Below, one piece after another: positions 7,020 to 13,812 of a DNA stretch of 17,096 nucleotides (position 1 is its first letter; each line of letters begins with the position of its first letter). The translations under genes and the position numbers were made by a program. The notes under the pieces are model-generated. The model did not search any database and was not told where the DNA came from. It saw only the letters and a list, made by a program, of their open reading frames with translations. Source of the stretch: Clostridiaceae bacterium (GTDB lineage Bacteria; Bacillota; Clostridia; Oscillospirales; Acutalibacteraceae); the NCBI GenBank assembly GCA_904501675.1, contig CAJGCL010000034.1, positions 1 to 17,096 on the forward strand. The letters run 5' to 3'.

Positions 7020-9425
7020 ATGGAACAGTTTGCAAAACGATTCAAAATTGATTGTTCTCCCGTGGCACATGAAAGCCACACAATAGTGAGAAAAAATACA
7101 AGGTTTACAGTTATTACCCCTTGCCTTCTCAGAGTAGAGGTGCAAAGCAAGGGCAAATTCTGTGATGAGCCAACACAGAGCGTGTGGTTCCGTGATTTTG
7201 ATGCGCCGGAATTCAAGGTTAACGAATCAAGGGATACTATTGAAATAAAAACAACAAAGGCTAACTTCCTTTATTCTTTTAAAACTCAGAAGATGGTTCG
7301 CATTAAATTGCGCGACGGCAGAGTTGTTACAAACTTTACAGCAGGAAACCTTAAGGGTACCTGCCGTACACTTGATATTACTGCAGGTGTTATTACATTG
7401 GGCGATGGCGTTTGCTCGAAAAACGGCGTTGCAATAATGGATGATAGCGATACTCTTGTTTTAAAGACAGATGGTTCAATTCTTCCTCGCGCTCATAAAG
7501 AAACAGACGAATATTATTTTGCATACGGCAACAACTATATCGGTGCTACTACAGATTTATATAAATTAACAGGCAAGGTGCCGCTTATTCCAAGATATGC
7601 TCTTTCCAACTGGTGGAGCAGATATAAGGCATATTCACAGGAGGAATACCTTTCTCTTATGGATAAATTCAAAGAGGAAGAAATTCCGATTACCGTTGCC
7701 ACAGTTGATATGGATTGGCATTGGGTTGATATCAAGAGCAAATTTGGTAAAGACAGCCATAAGATTCACCCACACAAAAACCTTTGGGAATTTGTGTATG
7801 ACTTCTGGTCAACAGGATGGACAGGTTACAGCTTTAATACAGACCTTTTCCCTGATCCTGCAGGCTTCCTTAAAAAGCTGAAGGATGATAACTACAAGGT
7901 TACCTTTAACCTTCACCCATCTATGGGCGTACGTTGGTTCGAGGACCAGTATGAAGATATGTGTAAGGCTATGGGTCAGGACCCATCAAAAAAAGAGCCT
8001 GTTAAATTTGATATTACAGATAAGAAGTTTACTCTTAACTATTTCGATATTCTCCACCATCCTTTTGAAAAGATGGGTATTGATTTCTGGTGGATTGACT
8101 GGCAACAGGGTACTCGTACCAATGTGCCTGGGCTTGACCCGTTGTGGGCTCTTAACCACTACCATTTCCTTGACAATGCCAGAGATAACCATAGACCACT
8201 TATTCTTTCCCGTTTCTGTGGTGCAGGTAGTCAGCGCTATCCGTTAGGCTTTAGCGGTGATACGGTGCAGAATTGGTCAAGCCTTGATTTTCAGCCGGGC
8301 TTTACAGCTACTGCATCAAACATTGCATACCCTTGGTGGAGCCACGATATTGGCGGACATTGTATGGGTAAAAAAGACGATGAGCTTTATCTTCGTTGGG
8401 TTCAGCTCGGCGTTTTCAGCCCTGTTATGCGCCTTCATTCAACTAACAATGAGTTTATGGGCAAGGAGCCTTGGAACTACAGCGGTCCTGTTGCTCGTGT
8501 GGCAACAGATGCGCTTCGCCTGAGACATAAGCTTCTTCCGTATATTTACACAATGAACTACCGTACTCATACAGATTGCAGAGCTATCTGTGAGCCTATG
8601 TACTATCACTACGCCGAGGATGAGCGAGCATACGAGTGTAAAAATCAGTTCTTCTTTGGTACAGAGCTTATTGTTGCTCCTATTACAGAGCATACATCTT
8701 CTGACTCAAACCTTGCAGGCGTAAATGTTTGGGTACCTGAAGGAAGATACACAGATATTTTTACAGGCAGAATTTATAGCGGAAATCATTTTATTAAGAT
8801 GTATCGCGATATTGAAAATATTCCTGTTCTTGCTAAAGCAGGTGCAATTATTCCTATGAGCGTAAATGACCGCACTAACGATTGCTCTAACCCTGAAGAG
8901 CTTGAGCTGTGGGTATACAGAGGCAATAATACATTTACTCTTTATGAGGATGATGGCGAAACACTTTCATATCAGAATGGTGAGTATCTTAAAACTGCTT
9001 TCAACGTTTGTGAAGATGGCTCAAAGGTTTCATTTAAAATTGCAAAAGCAGAGGGCGACAGCTCAGTTTCTCCTGAAAAGAGAAAATATGTTATTAAATT
9101 CAAGGATATTGTTGATGGCGATGTTACAGTATCTGTAAACGGCAGAAAGGTTGAGCCAAAGCTCCAGAAATGCGGCAAAGCTCTTCAGCTTACAGTATCC
9201 GCGAAAAACGATGCTACAGTTGAAATCTCTTTTGAAGGTTGCACATATCTTACTAATATGGATAAAAAGCAGGAGCTTATTCAGACTATTGCTAAATTCC
9301 AGATGGCAAACGACTATAAAGGTATGCTCTTTACAGATTTCCTTAAGAATGAAAAGCCACTTCCACCTATGGCGGAAAGCTTTGCAGGGCCAATTAGAGA
9401 GATTATGAAGCTTTACAGAGGTTAA
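7020..9425 (+). CDS. Glycoside hydrolase family 31 (alpha-glucosidase/alpha-xylosidase-like)
   Basis: This 801-residue protein belongs to GH31, retaining enzymes that release alpha-linked sugars. An N-terminal beta-sandwich region (about 1-180) precedes the TIM barrel. FWWIDWQQG carries the nucleophile D360, and GFSGDTVQNW the acid/base D414; PWWSHDIGGH follows. A DUF5110-like beta region with LYEDDGET (about 641-648) closes the catalytic part. From about 743 to 801 there is an extra, probably helical tail not expected in the core family. No signal peptide is seen, so the enzyme should act in the cytoplasm on imported oligosaccharides. The in-frame TTG at 6957 is rejected because it is the -35 box; the ATG at 7020 has AAAAGGAG eight bases upstream. 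rsmG follows after one base. Substrate cannot be told from the sequence. Confidence 0.92.
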   Translation: MEQFAKRFKIDCSPVAHESHTIVRKNTRFTVITPCLLRVEVQSKGKFCDEPTQSVWFRDFDAPEFKVNESRDTIEIKTTKANFLYSFKTQKMVRIKLRDGRVVTNFTAGNLKGTCRTLDITAGVITLGDGVCSKNGVAIMDDSDTLVLKTDGSILPRAHKETDEYYFAYGNNYIGATTDLYKLTGKVPLIPRYALSNWWSRYKAYSQEEYLSLMDKFKEEEIPITVATVDMDWHWVDIKSKFGKDSHKIHPHKNLWEFVYDFWSTGWTGYSFNTDLFPDPAGFLKKLKDDNYKVTFNLHPSMGVRWFEDQYEDMCKAMGQDPSKKEPVKFDITDKKFTLNYFDILHHPFEKMGIDFWWIDWQQGTRTNVPGLDPLWALNHYHFLDNARDNHRPLILSRFCGAGSQRYPLGFSGDTVQNWSSLDFQPGFTATASNIAYPWWSHDIGGHCMGKKDDELYLRWVQLGVFSPVMRLHSTNNEFMGKEPWNYSGPVARVATDALRLRHKLLPYIYTMNYRTHTDCRAICEPMYYHYAEDERAYECKNQFFFGTELIVAPITEHTSSDSNLAGVNVWVPEGRYTDIFTGRIYSGNHFIKMYRDIENIPVLAKAGAIIPMSVNDRTNDCSNPEELELWVYRGNNTFTLYEDDGETLSYQNGEYLKTAFNVCEDGSKVSFKIAKAEGDSSVSPEKRKYVIKFKDIVDGDVTVSVNGRKVEPKLQKCGKALQLTVSAKNDATVEISFEGCTYLTNMDKKQELIQTIAKFQMANDYKGMLFTDFLKNEKPLPPMAESFAGPIREIMKLYRG

Positions 9426-9426
9426 T

Positions 9427-10140
9427 ATGTCAGTAACAGAAATATTAAAAAATCATATTACAGAATATGGTATAGAGGTTGATGAGGAGCTCTTTAAGAA
9501 GCTTGATATATACGCATCTCTTCTTAAAGAATGGAATGAAAAAATCAATCTTACTGCCATATTGGATGATGAGGGTATTGCCGTAAAGCATTTTCTCGAT
9601 TGCTTGCTTGTTGGTAAATATGCAGATTTCAAAAAAGGCGATAAAATAATTGACGTGGGCACAGGCGCAGGCTTCCCTGGTCTTGTGCTTGCGGTTGCTT
9701 ACCCTGATTGTCGGATTACTCTTCTCGATTCAACAGGCAAAAAGCTGAAGGCGGTAGAGGATATTGCATCGAATATGGGCGTAAATAATGTTCAGTTTGT
9801 GCATATGCGCGCAGAGGATGCAGGAAAAAAACCAGAATTCCGTGAGAAATATAACTATGCAACAGCAAGAGCTGTTGCGGAGTTGAGAGTTCTTTTGGAA
9901 TATACCCTTCCTTTTGTAAAGGTCGGGGGCTCATTCCTCTCTCTTAAAGGCGCTTCTGCAATTGATGAAATTGATGGCGCTAAAGACGCTCTCAAGACCT
10001 TGGGCGGTAAAATAAACGAGATAAATGAGTTTTCTCTTCCGGGCGGAGATAAAAGAGCAATAATAAATGTGAAAAAGATTTCGCAGATTCCGCCAAAGTA
10101 TCCACGAGTATCTGCACAAATCGCTAAAAAACCCTTATAA
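9427..10140 (+). CDS. rsmG: 16S rRNA (guanine-N7)-methyltransferase RsmG
   Basis: The 237-residue protein methylates N7 of G527 in 16S rRNA using S-adenosylmethionine. It shows the family N-terminus with a YASLLKEWNEKINLTAI block (29-45), HFLDCL (55-60), the SAM-binding motif IDVGTGAGFPGL (75-86), the acidic LLDSTGKK that ends strand 2, and the later TARAVA and GGSFLSLKG blocks. Length is normal. The ATG lies one base after the GH31 stop, and the ribosome binding site GAGG is formed by the last codons of that gene, so the two are co-transcribed and probably translationally coupled. In many Firmicutes rsmG follows mnmG near the origin; here it sits behind a sugar hydrolase instead, while the Noc-like gene still follows. 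A strong terminator ends the unit. Confidence 0.96.
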   Translation: MSVTEILKNHITEYGIEVDEELFKKLDIYASLLKEWNEKINLTAILDDEGIAVKHFLDCLLVGKYADFKKGDKIIDVGTGAGFPGLVLAVAYPDCRITLLDSTGKKLKAVEDIASNMGVNNVQFVHMRAEDAGKKPEFREKYNYATARAVAELRVLLEYTLPFVKVGGSFLSLKGASAIDEIDGAKDALKTLGGKINEINEFSLPGGDKRAIINVKKISQIPPKYPRVSAQIAKKPL

Positions 10141-10152
10141 AATCAACGAAAC

Positions 10153-10200
10153 AAAGCATTTTCTGTCGAATTGACCCGACCGAAAATGCTTTATTTTTTT
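10153..10200 (+). terminator. Intrinsic terminator after rsmG
   Basis: AAAGCATTTTC (10153-10163) pairs with GAAAATGCTTT (10182-10192), extended inside by GTCG/CGAC across one mismatch, and is followed by TTATTTTTTT. Confidence 0.92.
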
Positions 10201-10202
10201 GT

Positions 10203-10229
10203 TCTGTGGTGGTATAGTGTAATCACAGA
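10203..10229 (+). promoter_or_regulatory. Extended -10 promoter of the noc-like gene with a dyad
   Basis: TGGTATAGT (10210-10218) is an extended -10 motif without a good -35. It is flanked by an imperfect inverted repeat, TCTGTGGT (10203-10210) and ATCACAGA (10222-10229), seven of eight positions matching, which could be an operator over the promoter. The start codon is about 40 bases downstream, with GAGGA as ribosome binding site. Confidence 0.45.
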
Positions 10230-10265
10230 GAGGGATACGGAACAAAATTTCAAGCGAGGAAAAAG

Positions 10266-11099
10266 ATGTTAAAAAGCACAACAAAAAATAAAGCTAACTG
10301 TCAGATTCAGCTTTTATCTCACGATGTTATTTTACCAAATCCCTATCAGCCAAGAGTTCGTTTTGATTATAATGAGCTTGAAGGCTTAGCAATCTCCATT
10401 CGTACAAACGGAATTTTACAACCTATAAATGTTCGTTGCTTGCCTGAGGGGAAATATGAGCTTATTTCAGGCGAGAGACGGCTCAGGGCGGCAAGAATGG
10501 TAGGCATTGATAAAATTCCTTGCGTGGTTATGAATGTTTCGGACGAGCAATCTGCTCTTTTCGCCATAATTGAAAATGTGCAAAGGCAAAACCTTGATTT
10601 CTTTGAGGAAGCGGTTGCTATAGAAAAGCTTATTACAATCCACGGCTTAACTCAGGAGGAGGTTGCTAAAAAGCTGGGCAAAGCACAATCAACACTATCA
10701 AACAAAATGCGACTTCTGAGGCTTACTGAGGAGATGAGAGATCGTATTGCCTACGCAGGCCTTACCGAGCGCCATGCACGTGTGTTGCTTGCACTTCCTG
10801 ATAATGAAACAAGAAACAGAATTCTTGATATTATTATCGAAAGGCATTTAACAGTTTCTGAGGCGGAGCGTCTTGCGGCAGATGTGCTCCGTCGTAAAAA
10901 AGCGAAAAACAAGCCATCAATGAAAGGCTATAAGGATATGCGCATTTTCCTTAACACTCTTAATCACGCAGTTGATGCAATACGAAAGGCAGGTATTGAA
11001 GCGGATACTGCAAAAAGTGAAACAGACGAGTATTTCGAATATGTAATCCGTATTTCAAAGCCTGAAGAAATCAGTAAAATTACAACTCAGGCAGTATAA
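10266..11099 (+). CDS. noc: Noc/ParB-family DNA-binding protein
   Basis: The 277-residue protein belongs to the ParB/Spo0J/Noc family of CTP-dependent DNA clamps. The N-terminal domain has NPYQPR (25-30) and the CTP-binding GERRLRAAR (69-77), then ENVQR (103-107), followed by a helix-turn-helix domain (about 128-150, KLGKAQSTLSNKMRLL) and TERHARVLLAL (167-177). The overall wording is closest to nucleoid occlusion protein Noc, and the place directly downstream of rsmG agrees, because rsmG-noc is a common Firmicutes order. No parA/parB pair follows. The first residues (MLKSTTKNKANCQIQ) do not form the amphipathic membrane-targeting helix of Bacillus Noc, so membrane binding is doubtful; a ParB or other family member remains possible. 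Starts at an ATG with GAGGA upstream and has its own promoter and terminator. Confidence 0.85.
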   Translation: MLKSTTKNKANCQIQLLSHDVILPNPYQPRVRFDYNELEGLAISIRTNGILQPINVRCLPEGKYELISGERRLRAARMVGIDKIPCVVMNVSDEQSALFAIIENVQRQNLDFFEEAVAIEKLITIHGLTQEEVAKKLGKAQSTLSNKMRLLRLTEEMRDRIAYAGLTERHARVLLALPDNETRNRILDIIIERHLTVSEAERLAADVLRRKKAKNKPSMKGYKDMRIFLNTLNHAVDAIRKAGIEADTAKSETDEYFEYVIRISKPEEISKITTQAV

Positions 11100-11185
11100 T
11101 TCGGTATAATCTCCGAAAGGAGTTTATATAGAGTGGTATTATCCACTCGAAGCCATATCTTTCTCTTTCACACCCCACATCCACA

Positions 11186-11231
11186 GCGGAAGAGCACCGT
11201 CTTAGACGGTGCTCTTCTGCTTATGTTTTTT
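11186..11231 (+). terminator. Strong intrinsic terminator after the noc-like gene
   Basis: A 16-bp stem with one G-T pair, 11186-11201 with 11205-11220 (core GAAGAGCACCGTC), has only a three-base TTA loop and is followed by TTATGTTTTTT. A smaller hairpin GAGTGG/CCACTC lies upstream at 11131-11148. Confidence 0.85.
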
Positions 11232-11232
11232 C

Positions 11233-11348
11233 GGTATTTGGCGCCTGACTTGCTATATACAGCTTCGCAGATTAAAACGTAGTCATGCAACCGAATTTCG
11301 AAAAACGATGTTCTTTTACAAGCTGACTTTTGGTATCTGACACCTGGC
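11233..11348. repeat. Pair of imperfect 17-base direct repeats in the noc-prfB gap
   Basis: GGTATTTGGCGCCTGAC (11233-11249) and GGTATCTGACACCTGGC (11332-11348) match at 13 of 17 positions, and all four differences are transitions. They are 99 bases apart in a 350-base stretch (11100-11450) that otherwise holds only the noc terminator on the left and the prfB promoter on the right. The block between them is less AT-rich than its surroundings and has no credible gene, so it may be a remnant or copy of a dispersed element. Confidence 0.45.
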
Positions 11349-11371
11349 ATCTAAATTTTATAAATATAATC

Positions 11372-11400
11372 TTTACATATTACAATAATTAAGGTATAAT
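11372..11400 (+). promoter_or_regulatory. Sigma-A promoter of prfB operon
   Basis: TTTACA (11372-11377), a 17-base spacer and a perfect TATAAT (11395-11400) form a strong promoter. Transcription should start near 11407, giving a leader of about 44 bases with GAAAGGA as ribosome binding site. Confidence 0.88.
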
Positions 11401-11450
11401 AATTATTCGTAAAAATATGTGATCAATTAATAATTGAAAGGAATAATATT

Positions 11451-12560
11451 ATGCTTCAGTTTGAAGAATTAAGACTTGAACTTAACAGCTATGAGGATAA
11501 GCTTGTTGATTTAGCAGAAGCTCTTGGCCTTAAAAAGATGGTTGATGAGGTTGCAGAGCTTGAAGAAGAAAGTGCTAAAGATGGGTTCTGGGATGATGTT
11601 CAGCGTTCTCAGAAAATTACTCAGCACATGGCATCTCTTAAAAATAAAATCAAGGCTTATGAAGATCTTAAAGGCTCTTTTGAAGATACATTGACCCTTA
11701 TTGAGCTCGCAAACGAGGAAGAGGACGAAAGTCTTTTCCTTGAATGCCGTGAAAGCGTTGATAGCTTTATTTCACAACTTGATGCTATGACTCTTTCTAC
11801 TCTTCTTACAGGTGAGTACGACGCAAATAACGCTATTCTTACATTCCATGCAGGTGCAGGCGGAACAGAGGCTCAGGACTGGGCTCAGATGCTTTTCCGT
11901 ATGTATAATCGTTGGGGTGAGCGCCATGGCTTTAAGGTTTCAACTCTTGACTACCTTGATGGTGATGAAGCAGGTCTTAAATCAGCTGTTATTCTTATTG
12001 AAGGTGAAAATGCTTACGGCTATATGAAGAGCGAAAGTGGTATCCACCGTCTTGTTCGTGTATCTCCTTTTGATGCATCAGGAAGACGTCATACGTCCTT
12101 TGCATCTCTTGAGGTTATGCCTGAAATTGATGACAGTATTGAAGTTGATATTGCTCCTGAAGATATTAAAATGGACGTTTATCGTTCATCAGGTGCAGGT
12201 GGTCAGAAGGTTAATAAAACATCTTCTGCAGTTCGTCTTACCCATATTCCTACAGGTATTGTTTGCTCTTGTCAGGTTGAAAGAAGCCAGCATCAGAACC
12301 GCGAGGTTGCTATGCGTATGCTTAAATCAAAGCTTATTGAGATCAAAGAGCGCGAGCATCTTGATAAAATCAGTGATATTAAAGGTGTTCAGAAGGAAAT
12401 TGCCTGGGGGAGCCAGATTCGTTCGTATGTATTTATGCCATATACTCTTGCAAAGGACCACAGAACAAGTTTTGAAAATGGCAATATAAATGCAGTTATG
12501 GATGGTGATATTGATGGATTCATCAATGCATATCTTAAAATGCAGGCAAACAAGGAATAA
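11451..12560 (+). CDS. prfB: Peptide chain release factor 2
   Basis: RF2 ends translation at UAA and UGA. The 369-residue protein has the N-terminal helical domain with GFWDD (45-49), the RF2-specific stop-codon anticodon SPF (205-207) in VRVSPFDASGRRHTS, and the catalytic GGQ (250-252) in SSGAGGQKVNKTSSAV. Length is typical. In E. coli and B. subtilis prfB a UGA follows the CUU of codon 25 and a +1 frameshift is needed, which makes RF2 regulate itself. Here codon 25 is CTT (11523-11525) but the next codon is GGC and the frame is continuous, so that control is absent. The strong promoter is 51 bases upstream of the start; the malic enzyme gene follows after two bases. Confidence 0.97.
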   Translation: MLQFEELRLELNSYEDKLVDLAEALGLKKMVDEVAELEEESAKDGFWDDVQRSQKITQHMASLKNKIKAYEDLKGSFEDTLTLIELANEEEDESLFLECRESVDSFISQLDAMTLSTLLTGEYDANNAILTFHAGAGGTEAQDWAQMLFRMYNRWGERHGFKVSTLDYLDGDEAGLKSAVILIEGENAYGYMKSESGIHRLVRVSPFDASGRRHTSFASLEVMPEIDDSIEVDIAPEDIKMDVYRSSGAGGQKVNKTSSAVRLTHIPTGIVCSCQVERSQHQNREVAMRMLKSKLIEIKEREHLDKISDIKGVQKEIAWGSQIRSYVFMPYTLAKDHRTSFENGNINAVMDGDIDGFINAYLKMQANKE

Positions 12561-12562
12561 TA

Positions 12563-13735
12563 ATGGATATTAAAGCAGAATCTTTAAAAAAGCATTATGA
12601 GTGGCAGGGTAAAATTGAGGTTGTGTCCCGTTGTCCTGTAGAAACAAGGGAGGATATGTCTCTTGCATATACCCCGGGTGTTGCAGAGGCTTGCCTTGCA
12701 ATAAAGGATAATGTTAATAAATCTTTTGAACTGACTCGTCGTAGTAATCTTGTGGCAGTTGTAACAGATGGTACAGCGGTGTTAGGTCTTGGTGATATAG
12801 GGCCTGAGGCCGGAATGCCTGTTATGGAAGGTAAGTGCGCACTTTTCAAGGCTTTTGCTGATGTGGACGCTTTCCCTTTATGTATAAAATCAAAAGATGT
12901 TGATGAAATTGTAAGAACAATATATCTTTTGTCAGGTTCTTTTGGAGGAATAAATCTTGAAGATATTGGTGCTCCAAGATGCTTTGAAATTGAAAAAAAG
13001 CTGAAGGAAATCTGCGATATCCCTATTTTCCACGACGACCAGCACGGTACCGCGGTGGTAGTACTTTCGGGTGTTATTAATGCCCTTAAGGTTGTTAAGA
13101 AAGATATTAAGGATGTCAAAATTGTTGTTAATGGCTTAGGTGCAGCAGGTACAGCGATTTCAAAAATGCTTATTGCTGCAGGTGCGCAGAATATGGTTCT
13201 TGTTGATAAAGCAGGAATTATTTCTCCGGAGGATGAATTTCTGGGCGAAGAACGTAAGGCTCTTGCGGAGTGTACTAATCCTGAAAAGTTGAAAGGCGAG
13301 TTGTCTGTTGCTATTAAGAATGCAGATGTGTTTGTTGGCGTTTCTGCTCCAAATATTCTCTCTGCTCAAATGGTTCAGAGTATGAATAAGGATGCAATAG
13401 TTTTTGCAATGGCGAACCCAACCCCTGAAATAATGCCTGATGTCGCAAAAGAGGCAGGGGCAAGAATCGTTGGTACAGGTCGCTCAGATTTCCCTAATCA
13501 GATAAATAACGTTCTTGTTTTTCCAGGAATGTTCCGAGGTGCTCTTGATTGCGGAGCTACAGCAATTACCGAGGGTATGAAGCTTGCTGCTGCATATGCC
13601 TTGGCTAACCATATATCTGAAAGTGAGCTTAACGAAGAAAATATTATTCCTTCTGCGTTAGATAGAAGCGTTGCATTCGAGATTGCTCAAGCAGTTAAAT
13701 CTGCGGCGGTTAAAGAAGGGGTTATAAGGAAGTAA
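12563..13735 (+). CDS. NAD(P)-dependent malic enzyme (oxaloacetate-decarboxylating)
   Basis: Converts malate to pyruvate and CO2 with reduction of NAD(P). The 390-residue protein is the short bacterial form. Visible are the catalytic Tyr in SLAYTPGVAEACL (Y36), VTDGTAVLGLGDIGP (67-81), the catalytic Lys in GKCALFKAF (K91), the metal site NLEDIGAPRCFEIE (131-144) and FHDDQHGTA (156-164), and the cofactor loop NGLGAAG (190-196). Late blocks include FAMANPTPEI and FPGMFRGALD. Its ATG lies two bases after the prfB stop and uses AAGGA inside the last prfB codons, so the two genes form an operon and are probably coupled in translation. Cofactor preference cannot be assigned safely from the sequence. 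Confidence 0.95.
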   Translation: MDIKAESLKKHYEWQGKIEVVSRCPVETREDMSLAYTPGVAEACLAIKDNVNKSFELTRRSNLVAVVTDGTAVLGLGDIGPEAGMPVMEGKCALFKAFADVDAFPLCIKSKDVDEIVRTIYLLSGSFGGINLEDIGAPRCFEIEKKLKEICDIPIFHDDQHGTAVVVLSGVINALKVVKKDIKDVKIVVNGLGAAGTAISKMLIAAGAQNMVLVDKAGIISPEDEFLGEERKALAECTNPEKLKGELSVAIKNADVFVGVSAPNILSAQMVQSMNKDAIVFAMANPTPEIMPDVAKEAGARIVGTGRSDFPNQINNVLVFPGMFRGALDCGATAITEGMKLAAAYALANHISESELNEENIIPSALDRSVAFEIAQAVKSAAVKEGVIRK

Positions 13736-13745
13736 ATTGTAAGAT

Positions 13746-13795
13746 AATAAACAAAAAAAGAAACACCGTGTAACTTCAGGTTACACGGTGTATTT
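13746..13795. terminator. Bidirectional terminator between malic enzyme and surface-protein genes
   Basis: ACACCGTGTAAC (13763-13774) pairs perfectly with GTTACACGGTGT (13780-13791) around a five-base loop. On the minus strand TTCTTTTTTTGTTT follows, a strong U tract for the surface-protein unit; the plus side is weaker (ATTTATATA). Confidence 0.9.
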
Positions 13796-13812
13796 ATATA
13801 TTATGGAATTTA

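Noticed and set aside
11168..11350. 60-codon minus-strand frame between noc and prfB
   Set aside because: It runs through the noc terminator hairpin, has no ribosome binding site and contains the direct repeats; more likely repeat DNA than a gene.
11401..11450. Riboswitch or frameshift signal in the prfB leader
   Set aside because: The leader is short, AT-rich and unstructured, and the coding frame is continuous from the ATG.
12595..13119. 174-codon frame antisense to malic enzyme
   Set aside because: The sense frame is an unmistakable malic enzyme; the antisense frame has no ribosome binding site or recognisable domain and is a codon-usage shadow.
13763..13791. Hairpin after malic enzyme as a parS/Noc-type binding site
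   Set aside because: ACACCGTGTAAC does not match known parS or Noc sites; it is placed and flanked as an intrinsic terminator.
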